A stretch of 64,000 bases of DNA from Desulfobacteraceae bacterium (GTDB lineage: Bacteria > Desulfobacterota > Desulfobacteria > Desulfobacterales > Desulfobacteraceae), in contig JADGFI010000005.1 of NCBI GenBank assembly GCA_016743945.1, positions 124,001 through 188,000 of the forward strand, read 5' to 3'. Made by a program: the position numbers and the translations under genes. The notes under the pieces are model-generated. The model did not search any database. It was not told the origin of the DNA and saw only the letters and a program-made list of their open reading frames with translations. Position 1 is the first letter of the stretch, and the number at the start of each line of letters is the position of its first letter. Positions 1 through 8,907 of this stretch are shown here, piece by piece.

Positions 1-455
1 AGTCTCTTGTAATGAATAGGTTCAGTCGCAGCTATGAAAACCGCATAAATTTGTTGAATTAACTGCGCTATTTTTTCAGCAGGTCTTTTGAAAAAATAGC
101 GTATCTTTGGATTTTGAAATTGCTTGAGTCATATTGAATTGTCGTTCCTGCTTGTCTTCTTCTCTTGTTTGTTTAACAATGTCTTGGGCTGGTGAAGCAA
201 GATGAAGACCTTCGAATGAAAATTTTGATAAACCGATAGTGAAGATTCCCCTGAGAAGTTTCCAACTTGAATGCGCTTCTTCATAAATAAATAATTAACT
301 TCTACCGGCCAGCGTAGATGATATAAATTTTTTGAATATTTCTTGGGGAAATTTTTTTTATCGGTTAGTGATGTGAAGAGTAACAAATCATTTGGCATCA
401 AATTAAGTATGTCAAAGACTCTGGCAACGCTTGGAAAGGCGCATTTATAATTAGC
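1..455 (-). pseudogene. Decayed IS4-family transposase, C-terminal part
   Basis: The longest open piece (129-401) carries the IS4-family signature Y-x2-R-x3-E-x6-K in the stretch YHLRWPVEVNYLFMK, followed by a conserved-looking segment ending in LSVYQNFHSKVF. The glutamate is the third catalytic acid of the DDE triad. The reading frame then breaks. The continuation MTQAISKSKDTLFF lies in a second frame near 85-125, and RPAEKIAQLIQQ lies in a third frame near 1-80, so at least two frameshifts separate pieces of one original protein. Upstream the frame runs to a stop at 456-458 with no good start, and no DDE N-terminal half is visible. The gene is therefore dead and 5'-truncated, and its 3' end runs off the window. 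A 9-bp inverted repeat (505-513 and 564-572) lies upstream, but I could not show that it is an IS end. Confidence 0.75.
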
Positions 456-680
456 TTAAACAGCAAGTTTCACCGCCTTCTTGAACGGTAACATATTTTG
501 TTGTACCCCGTTGATGATAGGTTTCTTTGGTCAAAATATTCTATCTGCTTGATTCATAAAGCGCAACGGGGTTTTCTTTTTTTTTAGATGGTGGATTGGG
601 GTAAAGCCCATGCCATTCTTGACGGGATACAGACCAAGATATAGTTTTTTTGCATGCATGCTCAACCCGTTCTTTTTTTA

Positions 681-1973
681 TCACATAAACGCCCCTGGCA
701 TGATAAGCTTGGGTAAAAACAAGAATAAATCAGGCCAAATAACTCCTGCAACAATAATCACCAATGCCAGCATAAACATGGGAAATACAGCTAAAAAGGC
801 ACGGGGTGCAGCAATCTCACCGATTTGAGATGCAATCAAAAGGCAAATCCCATATGGCGGTGTAACCATTCCAAGGGCCAGGGTCAGGTTCACAATAAGC
901 CCCAGATGGATTGGATTTAAATTGGCTGCAGTGCCAAGCTCCTGAAGAATAGGCATGAAAATAATGATGGTTGCAATCGGACTCAAAAAGGTTCCCATGA
1001 CTAGCATTCCGAGAATAATCATGGCATACATGCCATAATAAGATGTCGTAATACCCATCATCCAGGTGGAGATCATTGCAGGTGCATCCAAATAGGCAAT
1101 CAGCCATCCCATTATTCCTGCCGCTGAAACGCAGAACATGGGAAGTGCATACGCGACTGTTGCTTTTTCAAAAACCCCGGGCAGATCTTTCCATTTCATT
1201 TCCTTATAAACAATCAATACAAGGACAAATCCGTAAACAACCGCGATTGCTGCTGCTTCAGTGGCCGTATAAATCCCGGCTGTAATTCCGCCCAATATAA
1301 GGAGGGGGAGTAAAAGCGGGGGAAAAGCACGGAAGGTGACAACCATTTTTTCCTTGAAAGGTGTTTTTGGAAATCTTGGATAATTATATTTACGGGCCCG
1401 CCAATAGCAGTAAAGCATCTGAATGACGCCGATCATGATGCCTGGTATAACGCCGGCCCAGAAAAGCGCTCCAATGGAGATCTGTGCAAGAGCACCGTAA
1501 AGAACCATCATAATACTCGGAGGAATGATAACCCCCAAGGTTGATGATGCAGCCGTTATTGCGACACTGAACGGTTTATCAAACCCGGCCTTGCACATGG
1601 TTGGAATCATCATGGATCCAATACCGGATGTATCTGCTGCTCCTGAACCGGAAAGACCTGCAAAAAGCATGCTGACAAGGACATTTACGTGGCCAAGCCC
1701 CCCCCTGATGTGACCGACCCAGACATTGGAAACGTTAACCAGCCTGTCGGTAATACCGCCTCCATTCATTAATTGTCCAAGAAGCATGAAAAATGGAACC
1801 GCAAGCAAAGGAAAGGAATTGATTCCGGCAAACATCTGGTTGATGACGGAAACTAAAGGCATTTCCAGTTGAAAAATTACCAGCAAAGAAGACATACCCA
1901 TGGCAAAGGCAATGGGTATTCTAATAAAAATCATTAAAAAGAAACTGCCCATTAATAAAATAAGAGGGTTCAT
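681..1973 (-). CDS. dctM: TRAP transporter large permease subunit (DctM)
   Basis: This 430-residue, very hydrophobic protein is the 12-segment channel subunit of a tripartite ATP-independent periplasmic transporter. It uses an ion gradient to import the ligand delivered by the periplasmic receptor. It has the length usual for the family, an N-terminus of PLILLMGSFFLMIFIRIPIAF type, and the loop FAGLSGSGAADTSGIGSMMIPTM typical of DctM. Its ATG overlaps the dctQ stop by one base (TGATG), so the two membrane subunits are translationally coupled. It is the last gene of a minus-strand run that also encodes a cysteine-desulfidase-like protein and a UroD-like protein. The substrate cannot be read from the sequence; carboxylates are usual for the family. 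Confidence 0.93.
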   Translation of the reverse strand: MNPLILLMGSFFLMIFIRIPIAFAMGMSSLLVIFQLEMPLVSVINQMFAGINSFPLLAVPFFMLLGQLMNGGGITDRLVNVSNVWVGHIRGGLGHVNVLVSMLFAGLSGSGAADTSGIGSMMIPTMCKAGFDKPFSVAITAASSTLGVIIPPSIMMVLYGALAQISIGALFWAGVIPGIMIGVIQMLYCYWRARKYNYPRFPKTPFKEKMVVTFRAFPPLLLPLLILGGITAGIYTATEAAAIAVVYGFVLVLIVYKEMKWKDLPGVFEKATVAYALPMFCVSAAGIMGWLIAYLDAPAMISTWMMGITTSYYGMYAMIILGMLVMGTFLSPIATIIIFMPILQELGTAANLNPIHLGLIVNLTLALGMVTPPYGICLLIASQIGEIAAPRAFLAVFPMFMLALVIIVAGVIWPDLFLFLPKLIMPGAFM

Positions 1974-2470
1974 CAGCAGACGTCTCCTTTGGTTCGTTTT
2001 TTAAAATTTATAAAATCATCCACTACATTTTCAACCCCAAACAAAAACATTGCAACGCCGGAAAGCGGCATGGCTACGAAAAGCCAGGCCATGCTAAGGG
2101 GAATACTGATAAAATTTCGACTGCCGCCCATCTGGGTAAATTTAACACCACCCACAATCAAAACGATTATCAGGCTGAATATGAACAAATCAGCAAACAT
2201 TTCCATAATTTTGTTCGTATAGACAAACTTTGACGGGAAAAGTTCGACAATATAATGCTGTCTGGATCGAATCGCTATCGCCGTTCCCATATAAACCGAC
2301 CAGAGAAAGCATAGCAGGGAGACTTCCTGCGTCCATACCATGGGTATTTTAATATAGTTGCGTGACAAAATTTGCAACAATACGACCAGGGTAAAAATAA
2401 GAAGTAAACTTACACAAGCTTTTTTAAATATGCAATCAAGTATTTTATTGATTGCTCTTAAGGTATTCAT
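1973..2470 (-). CDS. dctQ: TRAP transporter small permease subunit (DctQ)
   Basis: This 165-residue inner-membrane protein has four predicted transmembrane segments and the usual DctQ length. A tryptophan-containing stretch after the second helix (VWTQEVSLLCFLWSVYMG) and the motif IRSRQHYIVELFP match the family pattern (W.EE..R......G....R...H). It forms the membrane complex with DctM and helps dock the periplasmic receptor. It lies between dctP (70 bp upstream) and dctM (one-base overlap). Positions 2471-2540 between it and dctP hold no obvious hairpin, so one transcript is likely. Confidence 0.9.
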   Translation of the reverse strand: MNTLRAINKILDCIFKKACVSLLLIFTLVVLLQILSRNYIKIPMVWTQEVSLLCFLWSVYMGTAIAIRSRQHYIVELFPSKFVYTNKIMEMFADLFIFSLIIVLIVGGVKFTQMGGSRNFISIPLSMAWLFVAMPLSGVAMFLFGVENVVDDFINFKKRTKGDVC

Positions 2471-2540
2471 AAGGCGCTCCAGATATTTAGGCAGTTCTAA
2501 GTGCTGGAGAAAAAAGACAACTTCTCCAGCACAAATTAAG

Positions 2541-3539
2541 CTATTTTACTGACCTGATAGTTTTAAGAATATTTGTCAACTTTACGCTTGCCGCAAGTTC
2601 ATCCTGCAGAGGAGTAAAAAGCTTGTCAAAAGCTTCTTTATCAACTTCGTTGACTTTTACGTTATATTTTTCAACCAGCTCTTTGAGTCTACTGGAGTCA
2701 AATTCTTTTCCCTTATCAGTAATCAAAACACCTGCTTCAGCAGCGACTTGAATAACAATTTTTTGATATTCAGCTGGCAGTTTTTTGTACGCAAAATTGC
2801 TCATGGAAATATGACTTGTCATGAACTGATGCTCGGTTTTGGCATGAAAAGGAGCAACTTCGTAGTAACGGCTTCCATAATAACCGCTCACAGAACTGTC
2901 AAACGTATTAACAACGCCGGTCTGAATTGCCGAATAAATTTCTTTCCATGGCAGGGGACTTGGCATCGCGCCGGTTGCTGACCATACCTTAGTAACAATC
3001 GGGTTGCCTGTAACACGCATTTTCATTCCCTTCATATCCGCGGGTGTTACAATCGGCTTCAGATTGGTTGAGGTGTTTCTCACACCGCCGCCGCCCAGGG
3101 CCAGAAGTTTTATACCAAGTTTTTTATCTGAATAGAGTTTTTCGAATTGTTTGAAAACAGGGCTGCCCACAGCAGTTACCCTTTTATACCTGTCATAATT
3201 CTTAAAAAGATAGGGCAGGCTGAAAATCTGGTATTCCGGAACAAAAGCAGAAGCCGGCGCCGTACCGCCGATTACAAAATCGATTGTACCCATACGCATT
3301 TCGTCAATCGTTGTCTGGTCAGACCCCAGTCCTGAACTGGCATGTATTGTAAGTTTAACAGCGCCATTGGTTCTCGCTTCAATTTCTTTGGCCATAAAGT
3401 CCGCAGCAATTGTCCATGGGTGCGGCGGAGTTACAACAGTTGCAAGTCTCATTTTATACGTTTTCTGGGCAAAACTTGTTCCTACCATCAAACAGGTTAC
3501 AAACATTATGGTTGCCATCAAAATTATTGATCTTTTCAT
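2541..3539 (-). CDS. dctP: TRAP transporter periplasmic substrate-binding protein (DctP)
   Basis: This 332-residue extracytoplasmic receptor captures the ligand and presents it to DctQM. The N-terminus is a signal peptide (basic MKR, a hydrophobic core, and probable cleavage after SFA before QKTYK). The mature part starts with the family pattern MRLATVVTPPHPW. Further on come the motif MKGMKMRVTGNPI, with the Arg that usually salt-bridges a carboxylate ligand, and then PSPLPWKEIYSAIQTGVVNTFDS, typical of the DctP family. This supports an organic-acid ligand without naming it. A 184-bp gap with a weak stem-loop separates it from the upstream desulfidase-like gene, so it could have its own promoter or be co-transcribed. 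Confidence 0.92.
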   Translation of the reverse strand: MKRSIILMATIMFVTCLMVGTSFAQKTYKMRLATVVTPPHPWTIAADFMAKEIEARTNGAVKLTIHASSGLGSDQTTIDEMRMGTIDFVIGGTAPASAFVPEYQIFSLPYLFKNYDRYKRVTAVGSPVFKQFEKLYSDKKLGIKLLALGGGGVRNTSTNLKPIVTPADMKGMKMRVTGNPIVTKVWSATGAMPSPLPWKEIYSAIQTGVVNTFDSSVSGYYGSRYYEVAPFHAKTEHQFMTSHISMSNFAYKKLPAEYQKIVIQVAAEAGVLITDKGKEFDSSRLKELVEKYNVKVNEVDKEAFDKLFTPLQDELAASVKLTNILKTIRSVK

Positions 3540-3723
3540 ATGGAATTCTCCTATATTTTTTCATTTTGAATAAATTGATCAATCAGCTATGATCTATTTT
3601 ACAATTGCCTTTCATTTTCTGCGATTTGAAATCTCTCCTTTCCTTTTTTTTCCGTTGCTATTTTCCTCAGTTATAAACACCTTGTTGGTGTGTATCCAAA
3701 ATACAAAATACCCAGAAATCTGG

Positions 3724-5007
3724 TTATACTTCCTCTAACATGATATCGATTATTTCTTTATCAGTTCCGCTCATTCCGTCATGACCAAGTCTTCCAACAT
3801 TTACGATTGTATTTTCAATCCCTTTGGTTACGATTCCGTCCCCGCCGTAAAATTGTTGGCCTTCCTGGGTCATGTGAAATCCTAAGATACCAGATTCCAC
3901 AGAAACTGCAATTTTTGAAGCACAGGAAGGCTTGGCGCCATCACATACGATTCCGGAAGTCGTTGCAAGTGCATTCACGATTACATGGGCAATCTCATTA
4001 AGCCGACCGCCGTGGAGCCAGGAGATACCTGCACCCGCTCCAGCCCCTGCACTGACAGCGCCACAATATGCAGACAGCCTTCCAATTCCTGTTTTTTGGT
4101 GTATGGTCACAAGATTGGCAACCGTTAAAGCCCGGAATAACGTGTCTTTTTCAACACCAAGTTCCTTGGCATATACAATTACCGGAACAGATGCCGTCAT
4201 TCCCTGATTCCCGCTGCCCGAAACGATAATGACCGGAAGTTCACACCCGCCCATTCTTGCATCTGCTCCCGCAGCAGCCATTGCTTTTGCCCGGTTCTGA
4301 ATATCATTACCACAGGTTTTTACCAGGACCGAGCCAATATTTGCACCCCAGTCACCCTTAAGGCCTTCTTCAGCGATTTCCATATTACAGTCAATCTGGC
4401 GCTGCAGCAGGTCCTCTACTTCTGAAAGCTCTACAGATTCTGCAAAATCAACAATATCTTTTACATTCATCGTAGAACGATCTGTAAGCGTTGAGCTATC
4501 AGCTTTTTCTTCGGCCTGATTTTGATATACGATTTTCCCATCTTTTGTGATTAACACTATATTGGTATGATAGTCAGTAATCTGAACACTCGCTTTTGAT
4601 TCACCGCTGAAAACAGTGACAATCAGATTAAAGATCAAATCACTTTCCGATTTAACAACCTTTGTCTCTTTGCTTTCAAGAAAAGTTTTAATATCTTTGC
4701 GTTTTTCATCACTCACAGACGAAATTACTTCGAGGACTTTGTCAGCATCGCCTGCGACAACTCCTGCAACAGCTGCGGCCTCAATCCCCTTGAGATTTCC
4801 TGTATTGGGAACAACCACGCTTTTGACATTTTTAATAATGTTGGGACTTGCTTCAATCAGTACCCGATCCGGCTGTTTACCTAAAATTGCCGTTGCCTTT
4901 GCGGCTGCATATGCAATTGCAATAGGTTCAGTGCATCCCATTGCCGGAAGAAGCTCTTCCTTTAAAATATCAATGTAAGCTTTATATCGTTTATCGTTTT
5001 TGTCCAT
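3724..5007 (-). CDS. cyuA: L-cysteine desulfidase-like protein (CyuA/UPF0597 family)
   Basis: This 427-residue protein belongs to the UPF0597/CyuA family, related to the alpha domain of iron-sulfur serine dehydratases. Characterised members use a [4Fe-4S] cluster to split L-cysteine into pyruvate, ammonia and sulfide. The hallmark MGCTEPIAIA (Cys25) is at the N-terminus. Further cysteines at 255 (GGCELP), 315 (AYCGAVSAG), 355 and 362 (CDGAKPSC) provide candidate cluster ligands, and the glycine-rich SGSGNQGMTASVP is conserved. It lies between a UroD-like methyltransferase and a TRAP uptake system under a GntR regulator. This suggests catabolism of an imported compound, either cysteine itself or a related thiol or amino acid. 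Substrate identity is inference; the family call is firm. Confidence 0.85.
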   Translation of the reverse strand: MDKNDKRYKAYIDILKEELLPAMGCTEPIAIAYAAAKATAILGKQPDRVLIEASPNIIKNVKSVVVPNTGNLKGIEAAAVAGVVAGDADKVLEVISSVSDEKRKDIKTFLESKETKVVKSESDLIFNLIVTVFSGESKASVQITDYHTNIVLITKDGKIVYQNQAEEKADSSTLTDRSTMNVKDIVDFAESVELSEVEDLLQRQIDCNMEIAEEGLKGDWGANIGSVLVKTCGNDIQNRAKAMAAAGADARMGGCELPVIIVSGSGNQGMTASVPVIVYAKELGVEKDTLFRALTVANLVTIHQKTGIGRLSAYCGAVSAGAGAGAGISWLHGGRLNEIAHVIVNALATTSGIVCDGAKPSCASKIAVSVESGILGFHMTQEGQQFYGGDGIVTKGIENTIVNVGRLGHDGMSGTDKEIIDIMLEEV

Positions 5008-5080
5008 CTTGTTTCTCCTGATATTAATTTAAATATAGTTAATCTTTAATTGACCAAAACCGCTTCCCTGTCAGCCCACA

Positions 5081-6100
5081 TTAATATTTGTAGGATTCAG
5101 TCGCTTTTCTGACTGCAAACAAATTTTCTTCGCTGGTTTTTGGATCTGTCACACATCCCGGGCCCAGGATCAGTCCTTTGCCGTCGACCTGGGCAATGGC
5201 TTCATGAACATGTTTTTCAATTTCTTCTGGTGTGCTTGAAGCCATGATACTGTTATAGCGCAAAACACCGTCAACAAAATACGGCACTTCCATAATGCCG
5301 CCAAGGAAACACTTGTCGGTTCTTTTTCGTGCTTCTTTAAAATCGGGTTCTGTATGCCTGTCATGCCAGTTCAAACAATTCCCCGGATAGGCTTCAATTT
5401 TATCAAACATAATATTATCGCCGTGGATATGGGATACATTGAAATAGGTTTCATCCTTATAGGCATCAAACACTTTCAAATCATAGGGCACGCAGAACTC
5501 TTCAAAGACCGCCTCGTCATTTACATCATAAGATGCATTTTGCGTGGCAAAGAAAAAGCCGCTGACTCCGGCCTCAATGTTTGCCTTAATAAAATTTAGA
5601 TTTGTCTGTGTTATCACCTCAAGAGCTTGATGAACGGCCTTTGGATCAGTCTTAATGTCTTCAAACAGCTTGCTTCCGGCCAATTTGTTAGCTACGGTGA
5701 AAGGGCTGAATATGGTTTGGATAAAAGGAATTTCTTTACCCGCCAGGCGGCTGACATGCTGGCACATCTGGAGCTGTTTCCCCCATGTCCCATAGATTGC
5801 AGGCAAAACTTCAAGATTTTGCCAATCACTGATTTTTTTTATGCCCGTATCTTCAACAATGGGTTCTTTATACTTATCACAATAAATTTTTATCCGAGCA
5901 CCCCAATCCTGGATGGTGTAAGTACCGAAGGGCATTAATTTGATGTAATCGTAGTCATATTTTTTTGCGAATTCCACCTGGGTTTCAGCCAATGCCCTGG
6001 GGTCCTGATCCACGTCTGAAAAATGCATCCAGATACTTACGGGGACTCTGTCTACATCCTGTGATTTCAAGGCCGCTTTAATTCTTTGTTCTCTGTTCAT
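5081..6100 (-). CDS. Uroporphyrinogen decarboxylase-family protein, probable methyltransferase
   Basis: This 339-residue protein has the UroD fold but is not a haem enzyme by context. The N-terminus (MNREQRIKAALKSQDVDRVPVSIW) matches the UroD-like branch that includes MtaA-type methylcobamide methyltransferases. MtaA binds zinc through H-x-C plus a distal Cys; here the equivalent positions look like His224-x-His226 (HIHGD) and Cys316 (GPGC), so a zinc site with a His in place of one Cys is plausible. It is the first gene of the minus-strand run, 73 bp ahead of the desulfidase-like gene, and diverges from a GntR regulator. A methyl-transfer or demethylation step on a sulfur or nitrogen compound is the likely role (inference). 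No corrinoid-protein gene lies beside it, which leaves the methyl acceptor open. Confidence 0.8.
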   Translation of the reverse strand: MNREQRIKAALKSQDVDRVPVSIWMHFSDVDQDPRALAETQVEFAKKYDYDYIKLMPFGTYTIQDWGARIKIYCDKYKEPIVEDTGIKKISDWQNLEVLPAIYGTWGKQLQMCQHVSRLAGKEIPFIQTIFSPFTVANKLAGSKLFEDIKTDPKAVHQALEVITQTNLNFIKANIEAGVSGFFFATQNASYDVNDEAVFEEFCVPYDLKVFDAYKDETYFNVSHIHGDNIMFDKIEAYPGNCLNWHDRHTEPDFKEARKRTDKCFLGGIMEVPYFVDGVLRYNSIMASSTPEEIEKHVHEAIAQVDGKGLILGPGCVTDPKTSEENLFAVRKATESYKY

Positions 6101-6305
6101 ATTTACTCCCTGTGATACGCTTTAATTGATCCAAATCACCTAATCCCGCCAGCCATATAGCATGGCCTAATAAAGGAATAAGAAGGTTTATACTCAACCG
6201 GTTTCTATTTTTTCACTGCAAGGCGCATGATGCATAATTCAATACAAGCCTCAAAAGTGAGCCATTCAACCTTTAACTATTGTTAAGTTATCCAGTTGTA
6301 TTTAC

Positions 6306-6378
6306 ATATATGTTTGATAATACCTGTTTGTCAAGCGCTTTTAGCATATTTGACAAAGGAGAAAACATGTATTAAGAT
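6306..6378. promoter_or_regulatory. Divergent promoter region with palindromic operator
   Basis: The 393-bp gap between the UroD-like gene and the GntR gene contains a perfect 8-bp inverted repeat: TTTGTCAA at 6327-6334 and TTGACAAA at 6350-6357. Each arm contains a consensus -35 (TTGACA) facing outward. On the plus strand TTGACA (6350-6355) is followed after 17 bp by TAAGAT (6373-6378). On the minus strand TTGACA (6334 down to 6329) is followed after 17-18 bp by an ATATAT/TATATG box near 6305-6311. A dimeric GntR protein on this repeat would control both directions. The -10 boxes are weak. The rest of the gap shows no gene. Confidence 0.5.
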
Positions 6379-6493
6379 CCATACAACCTTTTATAGGGAT
6401 TGAGCCGAATAGAAACATTAAAAATTCAAGCATTTAAGAAATTTTTAAAATGAGAGTCGCCATTGGAAGCCAACCGACAAACAAGGTAAGGGC

Positions 6494-7222
6494 ATGGACA
6501 TTTATACACCTAAGTACATTAAGATAAAAAATTACATTATTGAAAATATAATGTCAGGTAAGTTAAAAATTGGAGACAAAATACCTTCTGAGAATGAATT
6601 GTCTGAACTTTTTAGTGTGAGCCGTGTTACTGCAAATACAGCAATACGAGAACTGTCTACTTTAGGAATGGTGGAACGTATACAAGGCAAAGGCACCTTT
6701 GTTAAATCTGAAAATGAATTTTTTAATACAATCGATCATGATACAGCAAAATCGGTTAAAATCTCATCGGCTACCCTGGAATCAAGATTTCACAAATTAG
6801 AAAAACTCAACATCATTGTCCCGAAAACGTCTATTGTTAAAAAACTGGGAATGAAAAAAGATGAAAAAGTTTATGAAATAATCAGGCTGATGAAAAGGAA
6901 CAATGAGGTTATTGCAATTGACTACAGCTATATTCCAAACAGATTTTTTGAAAATTCTGAAATAGATTTTAATGAGTTAAACAAATCCTATCTGCATGAA
7001 TTTCTTTCTAAGTTTGAAGTGATTAAAATTAAGAAAATCCATATCCAGATTGATGCAAGGTTTCCTTCCGACTATGAAATAGGCGTACTGAATATTGATT
7101 CTAAAAAACCGCTTATAGCCTGGGATACAAATGTCGTTGACAAAGATGACAAAACCGTTGCATTTACCACAACAGTGGCAGTGCCGGATAAATACAAAGC
7201 GGTTATTACTTTTGAAGTCTGA
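6494..7222 (+). CDS. GntR-family transcriptional regulator (HutC/UTRA type)
   Basis: This 242-residue protein has a winged helix-turn-helix at about residues 5-70 with the standard GntR pattern (GDKIPSENELSELFSVSRVTANTAIREL, then GMVERIQGKGTFV). A C-terminal UTRA ligand-binding domain follows (about 90-240), with the usual VYEIIRLMKRNNEVIAIDYSYIP segment. Such proteins bind small carboxylates, amino acids or sugars and usually repress neighbouring genes. It is transcribed away from the UroD/desulfidase/TRAP genes across a shared operator, so it most likely senses the compound they import. The start follows an AAGGTAAGG ribosome site. The gene is visibly A+T-richer than the neighbouring cysS. 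Confidence 0.88.
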   Translation: MDIYTPKYIKIKNYIIENIMSGKLKIGDKIPSENELSELFSVSRVTANTAIRELSTLGMVERIQGKGTFVKSENEFFNTIDHDTAKSVKISSATLESRFHKLEKLNIIVPKTSIVKKLGMKKDEKVYEIIRLMKRNNEVIAIDYSYIPNRFFENSEIDFNELNKSYLHEFLSKFEVIKIKKIHIQIDARFPSDYEIGVLNIDSKKPLIAWDTNVVDKDDKTVAFTTTVAVPDKYKAVITFEV

Positions 7223-7388
7223 TCTCCCTGCCCTTTCCCCCGAATGCACTTTAAAGAAAACCGTTAAATACTGATTTTACAAAATCATTGAAACGTGATA
7301 ATTTTACTTTTTTAAAAAAAATGTAAAGTAAATTGTCTTTAAACGGATCATTAAAACAAGAGAATTCTTAAGAAGTGAGTCCCATGAT

Positions 7389-8789
7389 ATGAAAACCGAA
7401 TTAAGGTTATACAATACGTTGTCCCGGAAAAAAGAAACATTTAAACCACTGTTTGATGATTATACCGGACTTTACACCTGTGGCCCTACTGTATATAACT
7501 ATGCCCATATCGGCAATCTGAGAACCTACCTGTTCGAGGATATACTTAAACGGGTACTTCGTTTTAACGGTTTTAACGTTTCCCATGTGATGAATATCAC
7601 TGATGTTGGCCATCTGACAGGTGACCGGGACATGGGCGAGGACAAACTGGAAAAAGGAGCTGCCCGAGAAGGAAAATCGGCCTGGGAAATTGCTGAATTT
7701 TATGCTGATGCCTTTAAAAAAGATTTAAAGGAACTCAATATCCAGGAGCCTGATATCTGGTGCAAGGCCACAGATTCCATAAAAGAACAGATCGAACTGA
7801 TCCAGGTGCTTGAAAAAAAAGGATATACCTACCAGATCAACGACGGAATCTATTTTGATACTACAAAATTCAGTGATTACACGAAACTGTCCCACCAGAA
7901 TCTGGCTGAACTGCAGGAAGGGGCCAGGGTTGAGAAAAATATTGAAAAGAAAAATCCCACGGATTTTGCACTATGGAAATTTTCTCCTGAAAATGAACAG
8001 CGGCAGATGGAATGGGAATCGCCATGGGGAACCGGGTTTCCGGGCTGGCATATTGAATGTTCTGCCATGAGCATGATGCACCTGAAAGATCACTTAGATA
8101 TTCATTGCGGCGGAATTGACCACATTGACGTCCACCATACCAATGAAATCGCACAGTCTGAAGCAGCCACAGGAGAACCCTTTTTCCATTTCTGGATGCA
8201 TGGTGCTTTTCTCAATATCACTGGCGGAAAAAAGATGGCCAAAAGCTCAGGCAATTTCCTGACGGTTTCAAGCACATTTACAGATCAGAACATTTCTCCG
8301 CTGGTATACCGTTTTGCATCACTTCAGACCCATTACAGAAAACCCATGGAATATAGTGATGATGCCTTGAAATCAGCCGAAAACGGATACCGGCATTTGA
8401 AAAATCAGTTCAGGGTGATTGCTGAACAGACAAACGGGGCAGAGGCAGATGTGAATATTGCGTTTAAAAACAAATTTACAGCCGCAGTGAATGATGACCT
8501 GAATATGCCAAGAGCAATGGCCGTTATCCAGGAAGTACTGAAATCAGATCTTTCAGATGCTGAAAAATATGCAACTATCCTTGATTTTGACAAGGTTACA
8601 GGTCTGTGTCTTGAAACGGTTGCAGACAAGGATGAAATTCCTGCCCAGATCCAGGGAAAAATGGATGCCAGAATTCAGGCAAGGGCTGATAAAGACTGGG
8701 CCATGTCAGATCAGTTAAGGGATGAAATTGAAGCCCTTGGCTATATGGTTCAAGATTCAAAAGAAGGAATGAAAGTGATCAAAAAATAA
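7389..8789 (+). CDS. cysS: Cysteinyl-tRNA synthetase
   Basis: This 466-residue class I synthetase charges tRNA-Cys. The zinc-binding/start region YTCGPTVYNYAHIGNLRTY contains the HIGH-type motif (HIGN). Later come WHIECSAMSM and HCGGIDHIDVHHTNEIAQSEA, holding zinc ligands, and the KMSKS-type loop reads KKMAKSSGNF. Length and motif order are standard. The C-terminal anticodon-binding part ends with DKDWAMSDQLRDEIEALGY, typical of bacterial CysRS. It stands alone, 166 bp after the GntR gene; no convincing terminator was seen on either side. Confidence 0.97.
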   Translation: MKTELRLYNTLSRKKETFKPLFDDYTGLYTCGPTVYNYAHIGNLRTYLFEDILKRVLRFNGFNVSHVMNITDVGHLTGDRDMGEDKLEKGAAREGKSAWEIAEFYADAFKKDLKELNIQEPDIWCKATDSIKEQIELIQVLEKKGYTYQINDGIYFDTTKFSDYTKLSHQNLAELQEGARVEKNIEKKNPTDFALWKFSPENEQRQMEWESPWGTGFPGWHIECSAMSMMHLKDHLDIHCGGIDHIDVHHTNEIAQSEAATGEPFFHFWMHGAFLNITGGKKMAKSSGNFLTVSSTFTDQNISPLVYRFASLQTHYRKPMEYSDDALKSAENGYRHLKNQFRVIAEQTNGAEADVNIAFKNKFTAAVNDDLNMPRAMAVIQEVLKSDLSDAEKYATILDFDKVTGLCLETVADKDEIPAQIQGKMDARIQARADKDWAMSDQLRDEIEALGYMVQDSKEGMKVIKK

Positions 8790-8907
8790 AATAGGTGCAG
8801 GCTGCTTTGATCTTTTCATATGAAACTGACCACCTACACCTTGATTTTTCAATTGTTGTTTCAGCGGACTGGTTTAAAAAACCATTTTATATGTTACAAT
8901 TGGTCCC

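Noticed and set aside
6126..6139. Near-match to the FNR box (TTGATnnnnATCAC) upstream of the UroD-like gene
   Set aside because: One half-site is imperfect and it sits only 25 bp from the start codon, downstream of the predicted promoter; a single such match is expected by chance.
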